Below, piece by piece: positions 19,339 through 27,957 of a stretch of 64,000 nt of DNA. Numbering within the stretch: the first letter of the stretch is position 1; every line of letters starts with the position of its first letter. The notes beneath the pieces are model-generated. The model saw nothing but the letters and a program-made list of their open reading frames with translations, ran no database searches and was not told where the DNA came from. The DNA is from JAFEDN01 sp963795715. GTDB taxonomy: Bacteria > Pseudomonadota > Gammaproteobacteria > Coxiellales > Coxiellaceae. The stretch spans positions 496,001-560,000 of the forward strand of contig CAWCIY010000002.1 in the NCBI GenBank assembly GCA_963795715.1. The letters are read 5' to 3'. The translations under genes were made by a program, and so were the position numbers.

Positions 19339-20007
19339 ATGGTCATGATCAGTGGTACTCTGCAAACGAGTACCCATTCAGCGCAGGGGGTCTTGCGTTG
19401 TGAGTTAGGTATTTTTTCGGTCTGTGACGAACGATTAGATGCCCTGACTTCAGGAGAATATGAAGGTTTTTTTGAGGTGGAATCCATTCAACCGCAAGTA
19501 TTACCTTCTCAAGAGAGTACGGTGCAATTAGGAATCGTGGCAACACTGAAGCGGTTTTCGTTAGCGGTCATCGACCAGCGACGAAAATCAGCGGCTAAAA
19601 AACGGTCGCCGTCTTCGGTGACTCCACCGCAATTGTCTTTGTTTGGAGAAGAGGAATTATTGCCTGAATCTTCAATAAAATCGGGTGAGAGGGAATCTGA
19701 TGATGGACTGGTCAAGGAGGCTTTGCAAGAAGCAGATTTGAATCGCGTAGAATCGGTTAATCCTATTTCTACAATAGATGAAAAATCTGAATCCACTGAA
19801 GTTTTAAACGATCAGTTCATGGCAGAGAGATTACCTGAAATAACGGCTGCGGATAAAGCGTTATTCGGTGAGCGTTTTGAGTTATCGGCAACGATAAAAT
19901 GGGATGCGACTGAATCACGCGAGCAATTGCGCCAACAACGAGACCGGCTGAAACAACTCGGTTATCGTTTTAATGCAAAAGAGCAGGTCTGGGAACGGAA
20001 CGAATAA
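19339..20007 (+). CDS. DUF3275-family ICE protein
   Basis: A 222-residue protein of the DUF3275 family, typical of ICE accessory modules; function unknown. The N-terminal ~85 residues are beta-rich (Ile-Ser-Gly-Thr-Leu ... Gly-x-Tyr-Glu-Gly-x-Phe). A disordered Ser/Glu-rich linker follows. The C-terminal ~45 residues carry the family's Leu-Phe-Gly, then Arg-Glu-Gln-Leu-Arg and Leu-Lys-Gln-Leu-Gly-Tyr-x-Phe motif. ATG 19339 has AGGAG 6 bases upstream. Confidence 0.75.
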   Translation: MVMISGTLQTSTHSAQGVLRCELGIFSVCDERLDALTSGEYEGFFEVESIQPQVLPSQESTVQLGIVATLKRFSLAVIDQRRKSAAKKRSPSSVTPPQLSLFGEEELLPESSIKSGERESDDGLVKEALQEADLNRVESVNPISTIDEKSESTEVLNDQFMAERLPEITAADKALFGERFELSATIKWDATESREQLRQQRDRLKQLGYRFNAKEQVWERNE

Positions 20008-20066
20008 TTCAGGGTTTTTCACTTTGAATGTAATTTAACACGAATCCAGATTTTTTTTAGAAAAAA

Positions 20067-20113
20067 CCCATGCGGGGAGAAACCACTTCCCGTTGGGGAG
20101 GATGGTTTCTTCC
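20067..20113 (+). promoter_or_regulatory. ICE leader hairpin (motif copy D)
   Basis: GAAACCA pairs perfectly with TGGTTTC around an inner TTCCC/GGGGA hairpin with a GTT loop. The 3' arm GTTTCTTCCTT is nearly complementary to AAGGAGAAAAC, the ribosome site before ATG 20146. Confidence 0.6.
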
Positions 20114-20145
20114 TTTTTTTAACTTAAAATAAAGGAGAAAACAAT

Positions 20146-21237
20146 ATGATGTTTCAACGTTTAGCGAGAAACTTTATTAAAAACGGCTATTTTCCAACCG
20201 ACGCAGTGACGTTAGCACGAATCTTAAATGTGCTGGCTCCCGCATCAGAAGGAACGATGGCAATTTTCGATCCCACTGCCGGAGAAGGCGTGGCTTTGGC
20301 CGAATGCCAACAGCATTTAGGCCAAGACCGCACGCGATCTTACGGTATTGAGATTGATGAGGGACGGGCGTATCACGCCAAGACCTTACTCAGTGATTGC
20401 ATTCATGGCAATTTGATGGACTGTGTGATTGCACGGCAAAGCTTTGGTTTGATGGTTTTCAATCCGCCTTATGGCGATTTGACGAGCGACAAAACCGGAG
20501 AGTCCACCCGCACGATGGGCCGAGAACGCTTGGAGAAATCCATGTACCGGCGCGTGTGTGGGTTGGTGCAATCCGATGGCGTCATGGTCATGATCGTGCC
20601 GCGTTATGCGCTGGATAAAGACTTTGCTAAAGTCTTGTCCCGGCATTGGCGGCGAGTTCAGGTCTTTTTAGCGCCGGAGCAGCAATACCAGCAAATTGTC
20701 TTTTTGGGTGTGCGCGGTGTGGCGACGGAATCGGAAATACACGCGGTCTACCAACAACTGGTGAACATCGGTCAGGGTCAACTCCCTCCCGAATTACCGG
20801 AAGTTTGGTCAGATGCGCTGTATGTCGTTCCTGCCACAGCGACGCCGGAAGTGATCATGCAGATCAATACGTTGGATAATCAACAACTGGCTGAAGCCGT
20901 GCAGCAATCGCCGGGATTATGGACGCAATTTGCCGTGCGCTTTGAACGAGCGTCTCGACCGATGCGCCGTCCGTTGATGGATTTATCCCAATGGCACTTG
21001 GCCCTGGCGTTAGCCGCTGGTCAAGTGTCGGGATTGATCAAAAGTCAGGATGGCCGGTCGTACCTCATTCGAGGCAGTACCTACAAAATCCAGCAGGAAA
21101 CCGTGAACGTGACGGAAGATGATCAAGGTCATCTGCGTGAAGAACACGTTTGGCTGGATCGGTTCATTCCGGTGTTACGTGCACTGGATATGACGCCGGG
21201 CAGTGATCATTATGGTCAAGTATTGACGTTACGATAA
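20146..21237 (+). CDS. DUF6094-type protein with methyltransferase fold
   Basis: A 363-residue protein with an adenine-methyltransferase-like core: AdoMet motif I Asp-Pro-Thr-Ala-Gly-Glu-Gly at residue 42, an acidic Gly-Ile-Glu-Ile-Asp at 67, and catalytic-type Asn-Pro-Pro-Tyr-Gly at 106. No target-recognition domain is obvious; the C-terminal half is specific to the ICE family. It may modify element or target DNA, but this is inferred from motifs only. The next gene starts 10 bases after its stop, so they are probably translated together. GC content is higher than in the effector regions. Confidence 0.7.
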   Translation: MMFQRLARNFIKNGYFPTDAVTLARILNVLAPASEGTMAIFDPTAGEGVALAECQQHLGQDRTRSYGIEIDEGRAYHAKTLLSDCIHGNLMDCVIARQSFGLMVFNPPYGDLTSDKTGESTRTMGRERLEKSMYRRVCGLVQSDGVMVMIVPRYALDKDFAKVLSRHWRRVQVFLAPEQQYQQIVFLGVRGVATESEIHAVYQQLVNIGQGQLPPELPEVWSDALYVVPATATPEVIMQINTLDNQQLAEAVQQSPGLWTQFAVRFERASRPMRRPLMDLSQWHLALALAAGQVSGLIKSQDGRSYLIRGSTYKIQQETVNVTEDDQGHLREEHVWLDRFIPVLRALDMTPGSDHYGQVLTLR

Positions 21238-21247
21238 GGAGAACAAA

Positions 21248-21856
21248 ATGAAAAAGATGAATTTTATACAATCAGAATCATTATCGAGTCTCCGTATGGA
21301 TGCGTTAGTCACCAATGACAGTCATGATTTACTGTTTTTGTCGGCCTGGGGTAGCGAAACGGTGATTCAAAACATTCGCGCGCGCTTGGCTTTGCCGGTC
21401 AATGAGGGTGGTCTGCGGGGATTTGAGATCCATGGCGGGCCTGCTCGCTGGCTCTCTGAGCGAGTGGCGATTGAAAAACCGGAAGGCTATGTGGAAATCA
21501 CAGGCCGGCCTGGTGGTCAGTCTCGGTTCCGGCAGTTAACGCAATGGTGGATGTATCCCCGATTAGCGGAAACGCCGGATGGGGTGAATGGCGAAGCGTT
21601 ACTGTTTCGGCGGCTGAATGAAAATGCAGTCGCTTGGCAGCAGCGATTGTGGCAAGCGGTGCAAGCCGTTTGCCCCGTACCGCTGCATCCGGCGTGGGAA
21701 TGCCTGGTGGCGGATTTTATTCGCCAAGGCTGGGTGAAAGAATATCGGGGGTTCCAACTGGACGCCTGGTCTTTGAAGTTACCGGAAACTGAAGTACAGC
21801 CGTTTGTGACGGCGGCGGTACAACAGGGCCGGTTACCCTTGCCTACCACGCATTAA
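21248..21856 (+). CDS. ICE accessory protein of unknown function
   Basis: A 202-residue soluble protein, GC-rich, with no motif I recognise. It follows the DUF6094 gene by 10 bases and has its own AAGGAG site 7 bases before ATG 21248. It is the only gene of the module without its own leader hairpin, which fits translational coupling to the upstream gene. Confidence 0.6.
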   Translation: MKKMNFIQSESLSSLRMDALVTNDSHDLLFLSAWGSETVIQNIRARLALPVNEGGLRGFEIHGGPARWLSERVAIEKPEGYVEITGRPGGQSRFRQLTQWWMYPRLAETPDGVNGEALLFRRLNENAVAWQQRLWQAVQAVCPVPLHPAWECLVADFIRQGWVKEYRGFQLDAWSLKLPETEVQPFVTAAVQQGRLPLPTTH

Positions 21857-21868
21857 AAAACTGGACCA

Positions 21869-21913
21869 CCCATAGGGGCTTGATTCCCCTATGGGGAAAT
21901 CAGCTTCTATGGG
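21869..21913 (+). promoter_or_regulatory. ICE leader hairpin (motif copy E)
   Basis: Strongest of the set: CCCATAG/CTATGGG outer stem, then ATTCCCC/GGGGAAAT with a TAT loop. The 3' arm AGCTTCT is the exact complement of AGAAGCT in the helicase ribosome site (21949-21958). The changed site and the changed arm match each other, which is covariation. A T-run after the stem could also terminate transcription. Confidence 0.6.
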
Positions 21914-21962
21914 TTTTTTTATTTTTAAAAAACAAAAAACTCAAATGAAGGAGAAGCTATTT

Positions 21963-24374
21963 ATGTTAAGTCAAACAACGGCCACTCAAATTAATCCAAA
22001 CCCAGGGGTGGTTTCATCCTTGGGAATGGATGTAAAATCGCCGATCACAATTCCGGCGGTGACTTGTGATGCTGAAGATTGGGAAGTCATGGCTGAAACA
22101 CCGGAGCCAGATCATTCCCCGGCAGTGCTGTCCTTAGCACAGTTTGTGGAAGATTTTGGGTCAGGATTGATGGAAGCCGTGCGTGCTCAGAATCCACCGG
22201 TTTTTACTGGTGAAATGAAAGCCGAACGGTCAGCCATTTTAGCCGGACTGAAAAGAACGCTCTTTACAGTGCAGGCCCGTGCCGTGCAAGCCGTGACGAC
22301 TTTGCTGTGTGATCAGGGAGAAAAATCCGCGATCATTAATGGCGAGATGGGCTCCGGCAAAACCGCGATGGGAATTGCGACCGCAGCAGTACTTCACGCG
22401 GAAGGTTATCCGCGTGCCTTAGTGTTGTCACCTCCGCATTTGGTGTATAAGTGGCGAAGAGAAATCCTCGACACTCTACCTGAAGCGGAAGTGATGATTT
22501 TAAATGGTGCGGATACCATTCTGCGTTTGCAAGAACTGCGTCAAACGGCTTCAACGCCGCCGAAAAACCCAACGTTTTATATTTTGGGTCGAGTTCGATT
22601 GCGGATGGGTCATCATTGGCGGGTGGCGGTTCGACCACGACTGGCGACATCGGCCTTGCGAGTACCGCAGGGTGATGAAGCTCAGCCGGAAGTGAATCCT
22701 CATTTAGCCTTGAGAACGTGGTTAGCCAGTTGCCCACAGTGCGGCGCTGTGGTGAAAGACAGCGCGGGTAAACCGATTGTCGTGGGAAATATACCCACGG
22801 ATAAGAAAAATCGGTGTGCTCAGTGTCGTTCACCGCTATGGACGCAGATTCATCCCGGAGAATCGGGGGAATCTATGCCATCGATGCAGAAGCACTTGTG
22901 TCAACTGCCCGGCATTGGTGAAAAGCTGGCGAACCGGTTGATCGCGCAATTTGGCGAGCGGTTTTTAGAGCGTTGCCTGAGTGATAATGTTCAACAATTT
23001 ATCCAGTTAATGGATGAAAACGGCGAATTTATTTTCTCGGACAAACAAGCCGCTCGACTGTCGCGCGCCCTGGCTCGCACGGAAATGACGTTGGGTCAAT
23101 CGGGGTATCAAGCCTCGGAATATATCAAGCGTTATTTGCCGAAGGGCTTTTTTTCGTTGCTGATCATAGACGAGGCTCATGAGTACAAAAGCGCACACAG
23201 CGCCCAAGGTCAGGCGATGGGAGTTTTAGCCAGTCAGGTGAAAAAAATTCTGTTGCTGACCGGTACTTTAATGGGCGGTTATGGCGATGACATTTTTCAT
23301 TTGTTATGGCGAACTTCGCCGCAGCGAATGATGGCAGATGGTTATCGTTATAATTCACGGGGTTCATTGGGAACTGCTGCCATGTCGTTTCTGGAACAGC
23401 ACGGAGTGTTGAAAAAAGTCTTCGTGAAATACCAGGAAACCAGTCATTTTCGCACGGCGCGCGGTAAGCGGGAAACCACACAGGTTTCCAAAGCACCGGG
23501 ATTTGGCCCATTGGGTATCACGCAGTATTTACTGCCGGTGACGGTGTTTGTGAAACTGCGGGAAATTGATGGCCAAGTTCTGCCTTCGTATACGGAACAT
23601 TTTGTCAATGTCACGATGACGGAGGAGCAAAGTGCGGAATATCAATCACTGGAAACGGTGTTGATTGACCGGCTGAAACGGTCGCTGCGCAAAGGAGATC
23701 ATGCCTTAATGGGTGTGGTGCTCAATGCGCTGTTGGCCTGGCCAGACTGTTGTTTTCGGGAGGAAACGGTGTGCCATCCGCGTTCCGGCGCTGTCTTGAA
23801 ATCCGTACCGGCGGTATTGGGTGATGAAGCTTCCCCCAAGGAAGAAGCATTACTCAAACTCTGTTTGGAGGCTAAGCAGGCGGGACGGCGGACATTGGTT
23901 TATACCGTGTATACCGGCAGACGCGATACGACCAGTCGATTGAAAAATCTACTGGAACAATCGGGCCTGAAAACGGCGGTGTTACGTGCAACCATTGCTG
24001 CGGATAGACGCGAAGACTGGATTATGGATCAGGTGGATCGGGGCATTGATGTCTTGGTTTGCCATCCTGAGCTGGTTAAAACGGGATTAGACCTTTTGGC
24101 TTTTCCTAACATCGTGTTTCTCCAGACGGGTTACAACGTGTATACCTTGATGCAGGCCGCCCGGCGCAGTTGGCGTATTGGCCAACAGCAACCGGTAGCG
24201 GTCTACTTTCTGGGCTATGAAGACACGGCGCAAATTCGCTGTTTGTCACTCATGGCGCAGAAAATTGCGGTCAGTCAATCCACGGCAGGCACCATGCCCG
24301 AAACAGGCTTAGACATTTTGAACCAAAATGCCGACAGCATCGAAGTGGCTTTGGCGAAGCAATTAGTACAGTAG
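21963..24374 (+). CDS. SNF2/DEAD-type helicase of the ICE module
   Basis: An 803-residue superfamily 2 ATPase. Walker A Gly-Glu-Met-Gly-Ser-Gly-Lys-Thr (127-134), DEAH box 403-406, motif III Thr-Gly-Thr near 433, and a C-terminal helicase lobe ending in Ala-Ala-Arg-Arg-Ser-Trp-Arg-Ile-Gly-Gln, a SNF2 motif VI. A four-Cys zinc site (257, 260, 285, 288) and a helix-hairpin-helix-like Leu-Pro-Gly-Ile-Gly-Glu-Lys-Leu are inserted between motifs I and II. It likely remodels or unwinds element DNA. I chose ATG 21963 with AAGGAG; the longer frame starts inside the leader hairpin. Confidence 0.8.
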   Translation: MLSQTTATQINPNPGVVSSLGMDVKSPITIPAVTCDAEDWEVMAETPEPDHSPAVLSLAQFVEDFGSGLMEAVRAQNPPVFTGEMKAERSAILAGLKRTLFTVQARAVQAVTTLLCDQGEKSAIINGEMGSGKTAMGIATAAVLHAEGYPRALVLSPPHLVYKWRREILDTLPEAEVMILNGADTILRLQELRQTASTPPKNPTFYILGRVRLRMGHHWRVAVRPRLATSALRVPQGDEAQPEVNPHLALRTWLASCPQCGAVVKDSAGKPIVVGNIPTDKKNRCAQCRSPLWTQIHPGESGESMPSMQKHLCQLPGIGEKLANRLIAQFGERFLERCLSDNVQQFIQLMDENGEFIFSDKQAARLSRALARTEMTLGQSGYQASEYIKRYLPKGFFSLLIIDEAHEYKSAHSAQGQAMGVLASQVKKILLLTGTLMGGYGDDIFHLLWRTSPQRMMADGYRYNSRGSLGTAAMSFLEQHGVLKKVFVKYQETSHFRTARGKRETTQVSKAPGFGPLGITQYLLPVTVFVKLREIDGQVLPSYTEHFVNVTMTEEQSAEYQSLETVLIDRLKRSLRKGDHALMGVVLNALLAWPDCCFREETVCHPRSGAVLKSVPAVLGDEASPKEEALLKLCLEAKQAGRRTLVYTVYTGRRDTTSRLKNLLEQSGLKTAVLRATIAADRREDWIMDQVDRGIDVLVCHPELVKTGLDLLAFPNIVFLQTGYNVYTLMQAARRSWRIGQQQPVAVYFLGYEDTAQIRCLSLMAQKIAVSQSTAGTMPETGLDILNQNADSIEVALAKQLVQ

Positions 24375-24385
24375 TCGTTAAATAA

Positions 24386-24424
24386 AATACCTCATTTCCC
24401 TCTTGGGAAATGGGGTATTTTTTT
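24386..24424 (+). terminator. Rho-independent terminator of the ICE module
   Basis: Fifteen-base perfect stem (24386-24400 with 24405-24419, allowing G-U), TCTT loop, then a T-run to 24424. It begins 11 bases after the helicase stop and closes the module. Confidence 0.9.
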
Positions 24425-24425
24425 G

Positions 24426-24469
24426 TTGCTAAAATATTCCCAATCAGCTATATTCCTTTTATGGAATAT
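24426..24469 (+). promoter_or_regulatory. Promoter and operator of the higBA-type locus
   Basis: TTGCTA (24426-24431) and TATATT (24449-24454) are 17 bases apart. ATATTCC (24450-24456) and GGAATAT (24463-24469) form an inverted repeat over the -10 region and the toxin start codon, as expected for autoregulation by the antitoxin. Confidence 0.55.
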
Positions 24470-24817
24470 GAGATTCAATTAACGGAAGAATGTTCTGAAT
24501 GGATTTTGGGCTTAAGCCAGAGTGCTCAAACCGATGTCATGGCCGCCATCGGGTTATTAGAAACGGTTGGCACACAATTGGGTTATCCGCATTCTTCCAA
24601 AATTAACGGCTCGAAATATTCCCATATGCGTGAATTACGAATTCAGCATCGAGGAAAACCATATCGGATATTATACGCATACGACCCTAAACGGCGGGCA
24701 ATATTACTGATCGGTGGTGATAAATCTAGTGACAAAAGATGGTATCCGAAGTTTATCGCTCAAGCTGAAAAATTGTATGAAAAGCATTTAACTCGCCTGA
24801 AAGGAGAAAAATCATGA
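24461..24817 (+). CDS. higB: RelE/HigB-like toxin (Gp49 family)
   Basis: A 118-residue RelE-superfamily ribosome-dependent mRNA interferase. Family core visible: Lys-Ile-Asn-Gly-Ser-Lys-Tyr and Met-Arg-Glu-Leu-Arg-Ile, then Tyr-Arg-Ile-Leu-Tyr-Ala-Tyr-Asp and the Trp-Tyr-Pro-Lys C-terminus. The toxin precedes the antitoxin, as in HigBA. I chose ATG 24461 because the longer frame begins inside the terminator. The start has no clear ribosome site and lies in the operator palindrome. Confidence 0.85.
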   Translation: MEYEIQLTEECSEWILGLSQSAQTDVMAAIGLLETVGTQLGYPHSSKINGSKYSHMRELRIQHRGKPYRILYAYDPKRRAILLIGGDKSSDKRWYPKFIAQAEKLYEKHLTRLKGEKS

Positions 24818-25146
24818 CTCGATCACTGAAGCAATTGAAAAAACAACTTTCACCGAAAGTATTGAAGGCGGCGCAAGCTAAAACTCAAAAAATGTTAGCG
24901 GAACTTCATTTGAATGAACTGCGGCAAGCCCGTGAACTATCCCAAGAACAATTAGCGGATATTTTGCATGTGCGCCAAGCTTCAGTGTCAAAATTGGAAA
25001 GAAAAACCGATATGTATATTAGCACGTTAAGACATTTTATCCGTGCGATGGGAGGTGACTTAGAAATTAATGCCGTTTTTCCTGATGGAATTGTTAAAAT
25101 TAAACAATTTCGAGATATCAATAAATCAGTGGATAGACAGAAATAA
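24814..25146 (+). CDS. higA: HigA-like Xre antitoxin
   Basis: A 110-residue antitoxin with a Cro/C1 helix-turn-helix at ~40-95 (Leu-Ser-Gln-Glu-Gln-Leu-Ala, Val-Arg-Gln-Ala-Ser-Val-Ser-Lys-Leu-Glu). It starts 4 bases inside the toxin gene (ATGA overlap) with AAAGGAG upstream, so the pair is translationally coupled. It should neutralise HigB and repress the promoter at 24426-24469. Confidence 0.85.
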   Translation: MTRSLKQLKKQLSPKVLKAAQAKTQKMLAELHLNELRQARELSQEQLADILHVRQASVSKLERKTDMYISTLRHFIRAMGGDLEINAVFPDGIVKIKQFRDINKSVDRQK

Positions 25147-25267
25147 TTTTACAGTGAAAATTCAACCGTATCTCTCAATCGCCCTTCGCAACGGGATATT
25201 ATTTGATGACGGCTTGATTATACCGCTCTGAGCAAATTTACAATATTAAATAATTAATTCTGATAAT

Positions 25268-25486
25268 TTAAATCTTTCCATTTTTTGTTTTAGAGAATCT
25301 TTTTTGGTAAATGTCTTCGATAAAATCCGGTAACGGTGCTTTCCAAGGTTCTTGACGATGATTCGCTAAGCTGCCAAATTTTTTAGGATTCAAACCCAGC
25401 GCTTTCGCCATTTTAATGTGCTCATCCGATAATCGAAATTTTTTCTGAGCTTCAATCCAAATATCTGGGTGTCGAGATTTTGCCAT
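25268..25486 (-). CDS. Small conserved hypothetical protein
   Basis: A 72-residue protein. The core Lys-Met-Ala-Lys-x-Leu-Gly-Leu-Asn-Pro-Lys-Lys-Phe-Gly and His-Arg-Gln-Glu-Pro-Trp-Lys-x-Pro-Leu-Pro is a pattern I have seen in many small bacterial proteins of unknown function. No membrane segment. It is transcribed towards the HigBA pair and stands alone. Confidence 0.6.
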   Translation of the reverse strand: MAKSRHPDIWIEAQKKFRLSDEHIKMAKALGLNPKKFGSLANHRQEPWKAPLPDFIEDIYQKRFSKTKNGKI

Positions 25487-25539
25487 AATTTCACCTTCAG
25501 TAACTATAATCTAAAGCATCGAGATAGTTAGATTATAAA

Positions 25540-26142
25540 CTATGAAATTAAACAGCTTGAACTAGAACTGGATGAAGTATGACTCGAAGGAGCAGCCATT
25601 ATAAAATCTGTCAATTTGAAATCTTTTATTCCGGCCAATTCTAATTTTTCACAAGCCCACGTCGCACAATTATGTCCACCTTTGTAGTTCAATATCGTCC
25701 AATTACCAAAGTACTGAAAATGTGCAGTTCTTTCACCCTCATCAATTTGCTTTTGTTCTACTTCAATAGCATCAGTCATTCTTTGAACATACACAGGACT
25801 TCTATAAAAACTTCTGGTCATAATAGATTTAGAAACTTTTTCTTTTTGCTCCTCTGAATAAACAGGATTTCTATTAATGAGCACAACATATTCGGACTTT
25901 GTATTTCTAAAACATTGTGGAATCCATGTTTCTTCAGCGATGGCATCTTTAGCCTCCATAATATGATACTCAGTGGTGAAGAATTCGGTATTAAATAATG
26001 TTGGATTTGTTCTCGCACCCTCTACAATAATTTTTACATGCCCAGATACGGCTCCCCCTGTCCCTTGTTTGGTATTAATCACTGAAAGAACCCATTTATT
26101 GGGATTTATTTCAGATTTATTATCGATAACACTTCGACGCAT
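25540..26142 (-). CDS. Predicted permuted-papain cysteine peptidase, Cys-Leu-Ile-Ser tail
   Basis: A 200-residue protein. Ser-Gly-His35-Val-Lys-Ile-Ile-Val comes first and His-Asn-Cys159-Ala-Thr-Trp later, the order of catalytic residues in circularly permuted NlpC/P60 (YiiX/LRAT-like) peptidases or acyltransferases. The C-terminus is a poly-Ser stretch ending in Cys197-Leu-Ile-Ser, which fits a CaaX prenylation box. Starts at ATG 26142 with AGGAG, 14 bases after the related upstream gene, so the two form an operon. Poly-Ser tails recur in other candidate effectors here. Role in host membranes is inferred. Confidence 0.55.
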   Translation of the reverse strand: MRRSVIDNKSEINPNKWVLSVINTKQGTGGAVSGHVKIIVEGARTNPTLFNTEFFTTEYHIMEAKDAIAEETWIPQCFRNTKSEYVVLINRNPVYSEEQKEKVSKSIMTRSFYRSPVYVQRMTDAIEVEQKQIDEGERTAHFQYFGNWTILNYKGGHNCATWACEKLELAGIKDFKLTDFIMAAPSSHTSSSSSSSCLIS

Positions 26143-26156
26143 ATTCTTCTCCTAAA

Positions 26157-27857
26157 TTAGCTTTTTCCCAAACCCATTATATTATTAAATGTGTCCGTTG
26201 GCATTGCTATTTTTATTATTCCGCCTAATGATCTTCTCCGAGTAGCATGGGCTTCTTCAAAAATCGTCGGCATTCCTTTGTAGGAATAGCTTAAAAATTC
26301 TCCGACCGTTTTTGATTCATTGACTCTTTCGGCTCTTAATAAGGCAGCTTCTAAATGAATTGCTTTATCTTTTGCACTTTTACTGATAATACTGGTCGTT
26401 TCTTGTAATCTGGAAATTTCCGTTCTGATTTTCTTCCTGATACCAGGGATGTCAGAACTCGAAAGGCTTTCTTCAACCTGTTTTAATTTTTTTGCGAACT
26501 CATAGACTTCTGTAGGAGTACATATTTGTTTTACAGTTTGTCTCACTCCTATTGTCACTCCTAGCCATCCTGCCAGTGAACCGATAACAACGCCAGCAAT
26601 AGCACCCGGGCCCATTTCTATGGTCAGTGTCCCTCCTACCGCACCACCTACTAATATCATGGTAAATGCTGCAAAAGCACTTACCCCTCCAACAAAACCT
26701 TTTCCGGGTAAATAATATAAATCTTTTCCATTTTCATATCCTAACTTTGAAAATAGCCCACCCGCTTCCAGTAAACTAAAACATAATCCTGCACAATTTT
26801 TAGTAGTATTATCTTCAAATAAGATAATCATGCTCCCTAACACACTCCAACTGAAACTGGGAATATCGCAGAGCAATATGATATTTTCTATAATATCATC
26901 CTCAGTGATCTTTATTTTTAGTAATGATTGATCAAGTTTTATTTTTTGAAAAATTTCGGCATTAATCTTTGTAGATTTAATATCTAATTCCTTTTTATGT
27001 AATGTGTTACTTTCTTTCCAAAGCGCTATTACTCTGTCTTCTTTTTGTTCTTGTAAAAAAATAAGATTGTTTTTCATGGATTCCCGAGTAATTTTTTCAT
27101 CAGGTGAAACAATAAAGACACTATAATTACAGGTTTTAAATTCAGAAAACTTTTGAGCGATTTTTTCAATATTTAATCCATATAATTTAACTACATGCTT
27201 ACCCGGTGCTTCTTCGACAGAATAGAGTAGATCATCCTCATCTTTAGAGTGTAAATGATCACGGCTACTCCTGTGGTTAACATGAGAATTTTCAGGTCTA
27301 TCTAATTCGGCACAAACATTTTTCTTAAAAGGATAGAGTAGCGAATTTTCCGGCCATAAACTGGCATAAATCCCTGATTTCGGAATGGGCTCTCCTTTTT
27401 CATCTTCCAAGTATGTACGTAGAGCAACATGACCTAAGTTAGGAGCTTTGGGTAACCGACGAGTGTGGCCTGCCTTTGATGTAACGTCCAAAAGGTCTTC
27501 TTTTAATAAGGCTAAATTAGGCAGGGTAAAGAGTTCTGGGGCTGGTATCTTTGTCTTAACCAATACGCCTTTGAGAGTACTGACTGTATAAGCAATAAAT
27601 CCGTCTATTGCTTTTAAATATAACTTATCCATTTCTAGCGTTTCTGGCTTTGTTTCCTGTTCCTCTACCAGCAAAGAAAGGTCATACCCAGGGAACCAAG
27701 CAATGACTTCTACACAGGGTTTCATTTCTTTTGGAGTATAAACAGTGATTTTTTCATCAGAAATTTCATATTTGGTTTCGATATTTTTTTGAACAGATGA
27801 AGTTAATGATGAAAAACTAGCCTTCTCATCATAGAGATTTAGCAAGTCATCTTGCAT
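26157..27857 (-). CDS. Predicted permuted-papain peptidase with membrane segments
   Basis: A 566-residue protein. Numbered from two residues before this start, Leu-Gly-His145-Val-Ala-Leu precedes Lys-Asn-Cys357-Ala-Gly-Leu-Cys, the same permuted His-then-Cys arrangement as the downstream gene. The ~210 residues between them are larger than usual. A Gly-rich double membrane segment lies at ~385-440, followed by a coiled-coil tail. ATG 27857 with AAAGG was preferred over an upstream GTG. It shares an operon with 25540-26142. Substrate unknown; a membrane-anchored peptidase or acyltransferase acting in a target cell is plausible. Confidence 0.5.
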   Translation of the reverse strand: MQDDLLNLYDEKASFSSLTSSVQKNIETKYEISDEKITVYTPKEMKPCVEVIAWFPGYDLSLLVEEQETKPETLEMDKLYLKAIDGFIAYTVSTLKGVLVKTKIPAPELFTLPNLALLKEDLLDVTSKAGHTRRLPKAPNLGHVALRTYLEDEKGEPIPKSGIYASLWPENSLLYPFKKNVCAELDRPENSHVNHRSSRDHLHSKDEDDLLYSVEEAPGKHVVKLYGLNIEKIAQKFSEFKTCNYSVFIVSPDEKITRESMKNNLIFLQEQKEDRVIALWKESNTLHKKELDIKSTKINAEIFQKIKLDQSLLKIKITEDDIIENIILLCDIPSFSWSVLGSMIILFEDNTTKNCAGLCFSLLEAGGLFSKLGYENGKDLYYLPGKGFVGGVSAFAAFTMILVGGAVGGTLTIEMGPGAIAGVVIGSLAGWLGVTIGVRQTVKQICTPTEVYEFAKKLKQVEESLSSSDIPGIRKKIRTEISRLQETTSIISKSAKDKAIHLEAALLRAERVNESKTVGEFLSYSYKGMPTIFEEAHATRRRSLGGIIKIAMPTDTFNNIMGLGKS

Positions 27858-27957
27858 AAGCACATCCTTTTGTTAATCATTATCAAACAAGTATCTGATG
27901 ACGCAGAATGCTATTCTATAGACATCCATGAGTCAATATCTCTTTTTATCCTTTTAT

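Noticed and set aside
17569..21913. STAXI-type RNA as identity of the ICE leader hairpins
   Set aside because: STAXI is a tandemly repeated pseudoknot; these are single hairpins, one per gene, and the shared link to ssb genes is not enough.
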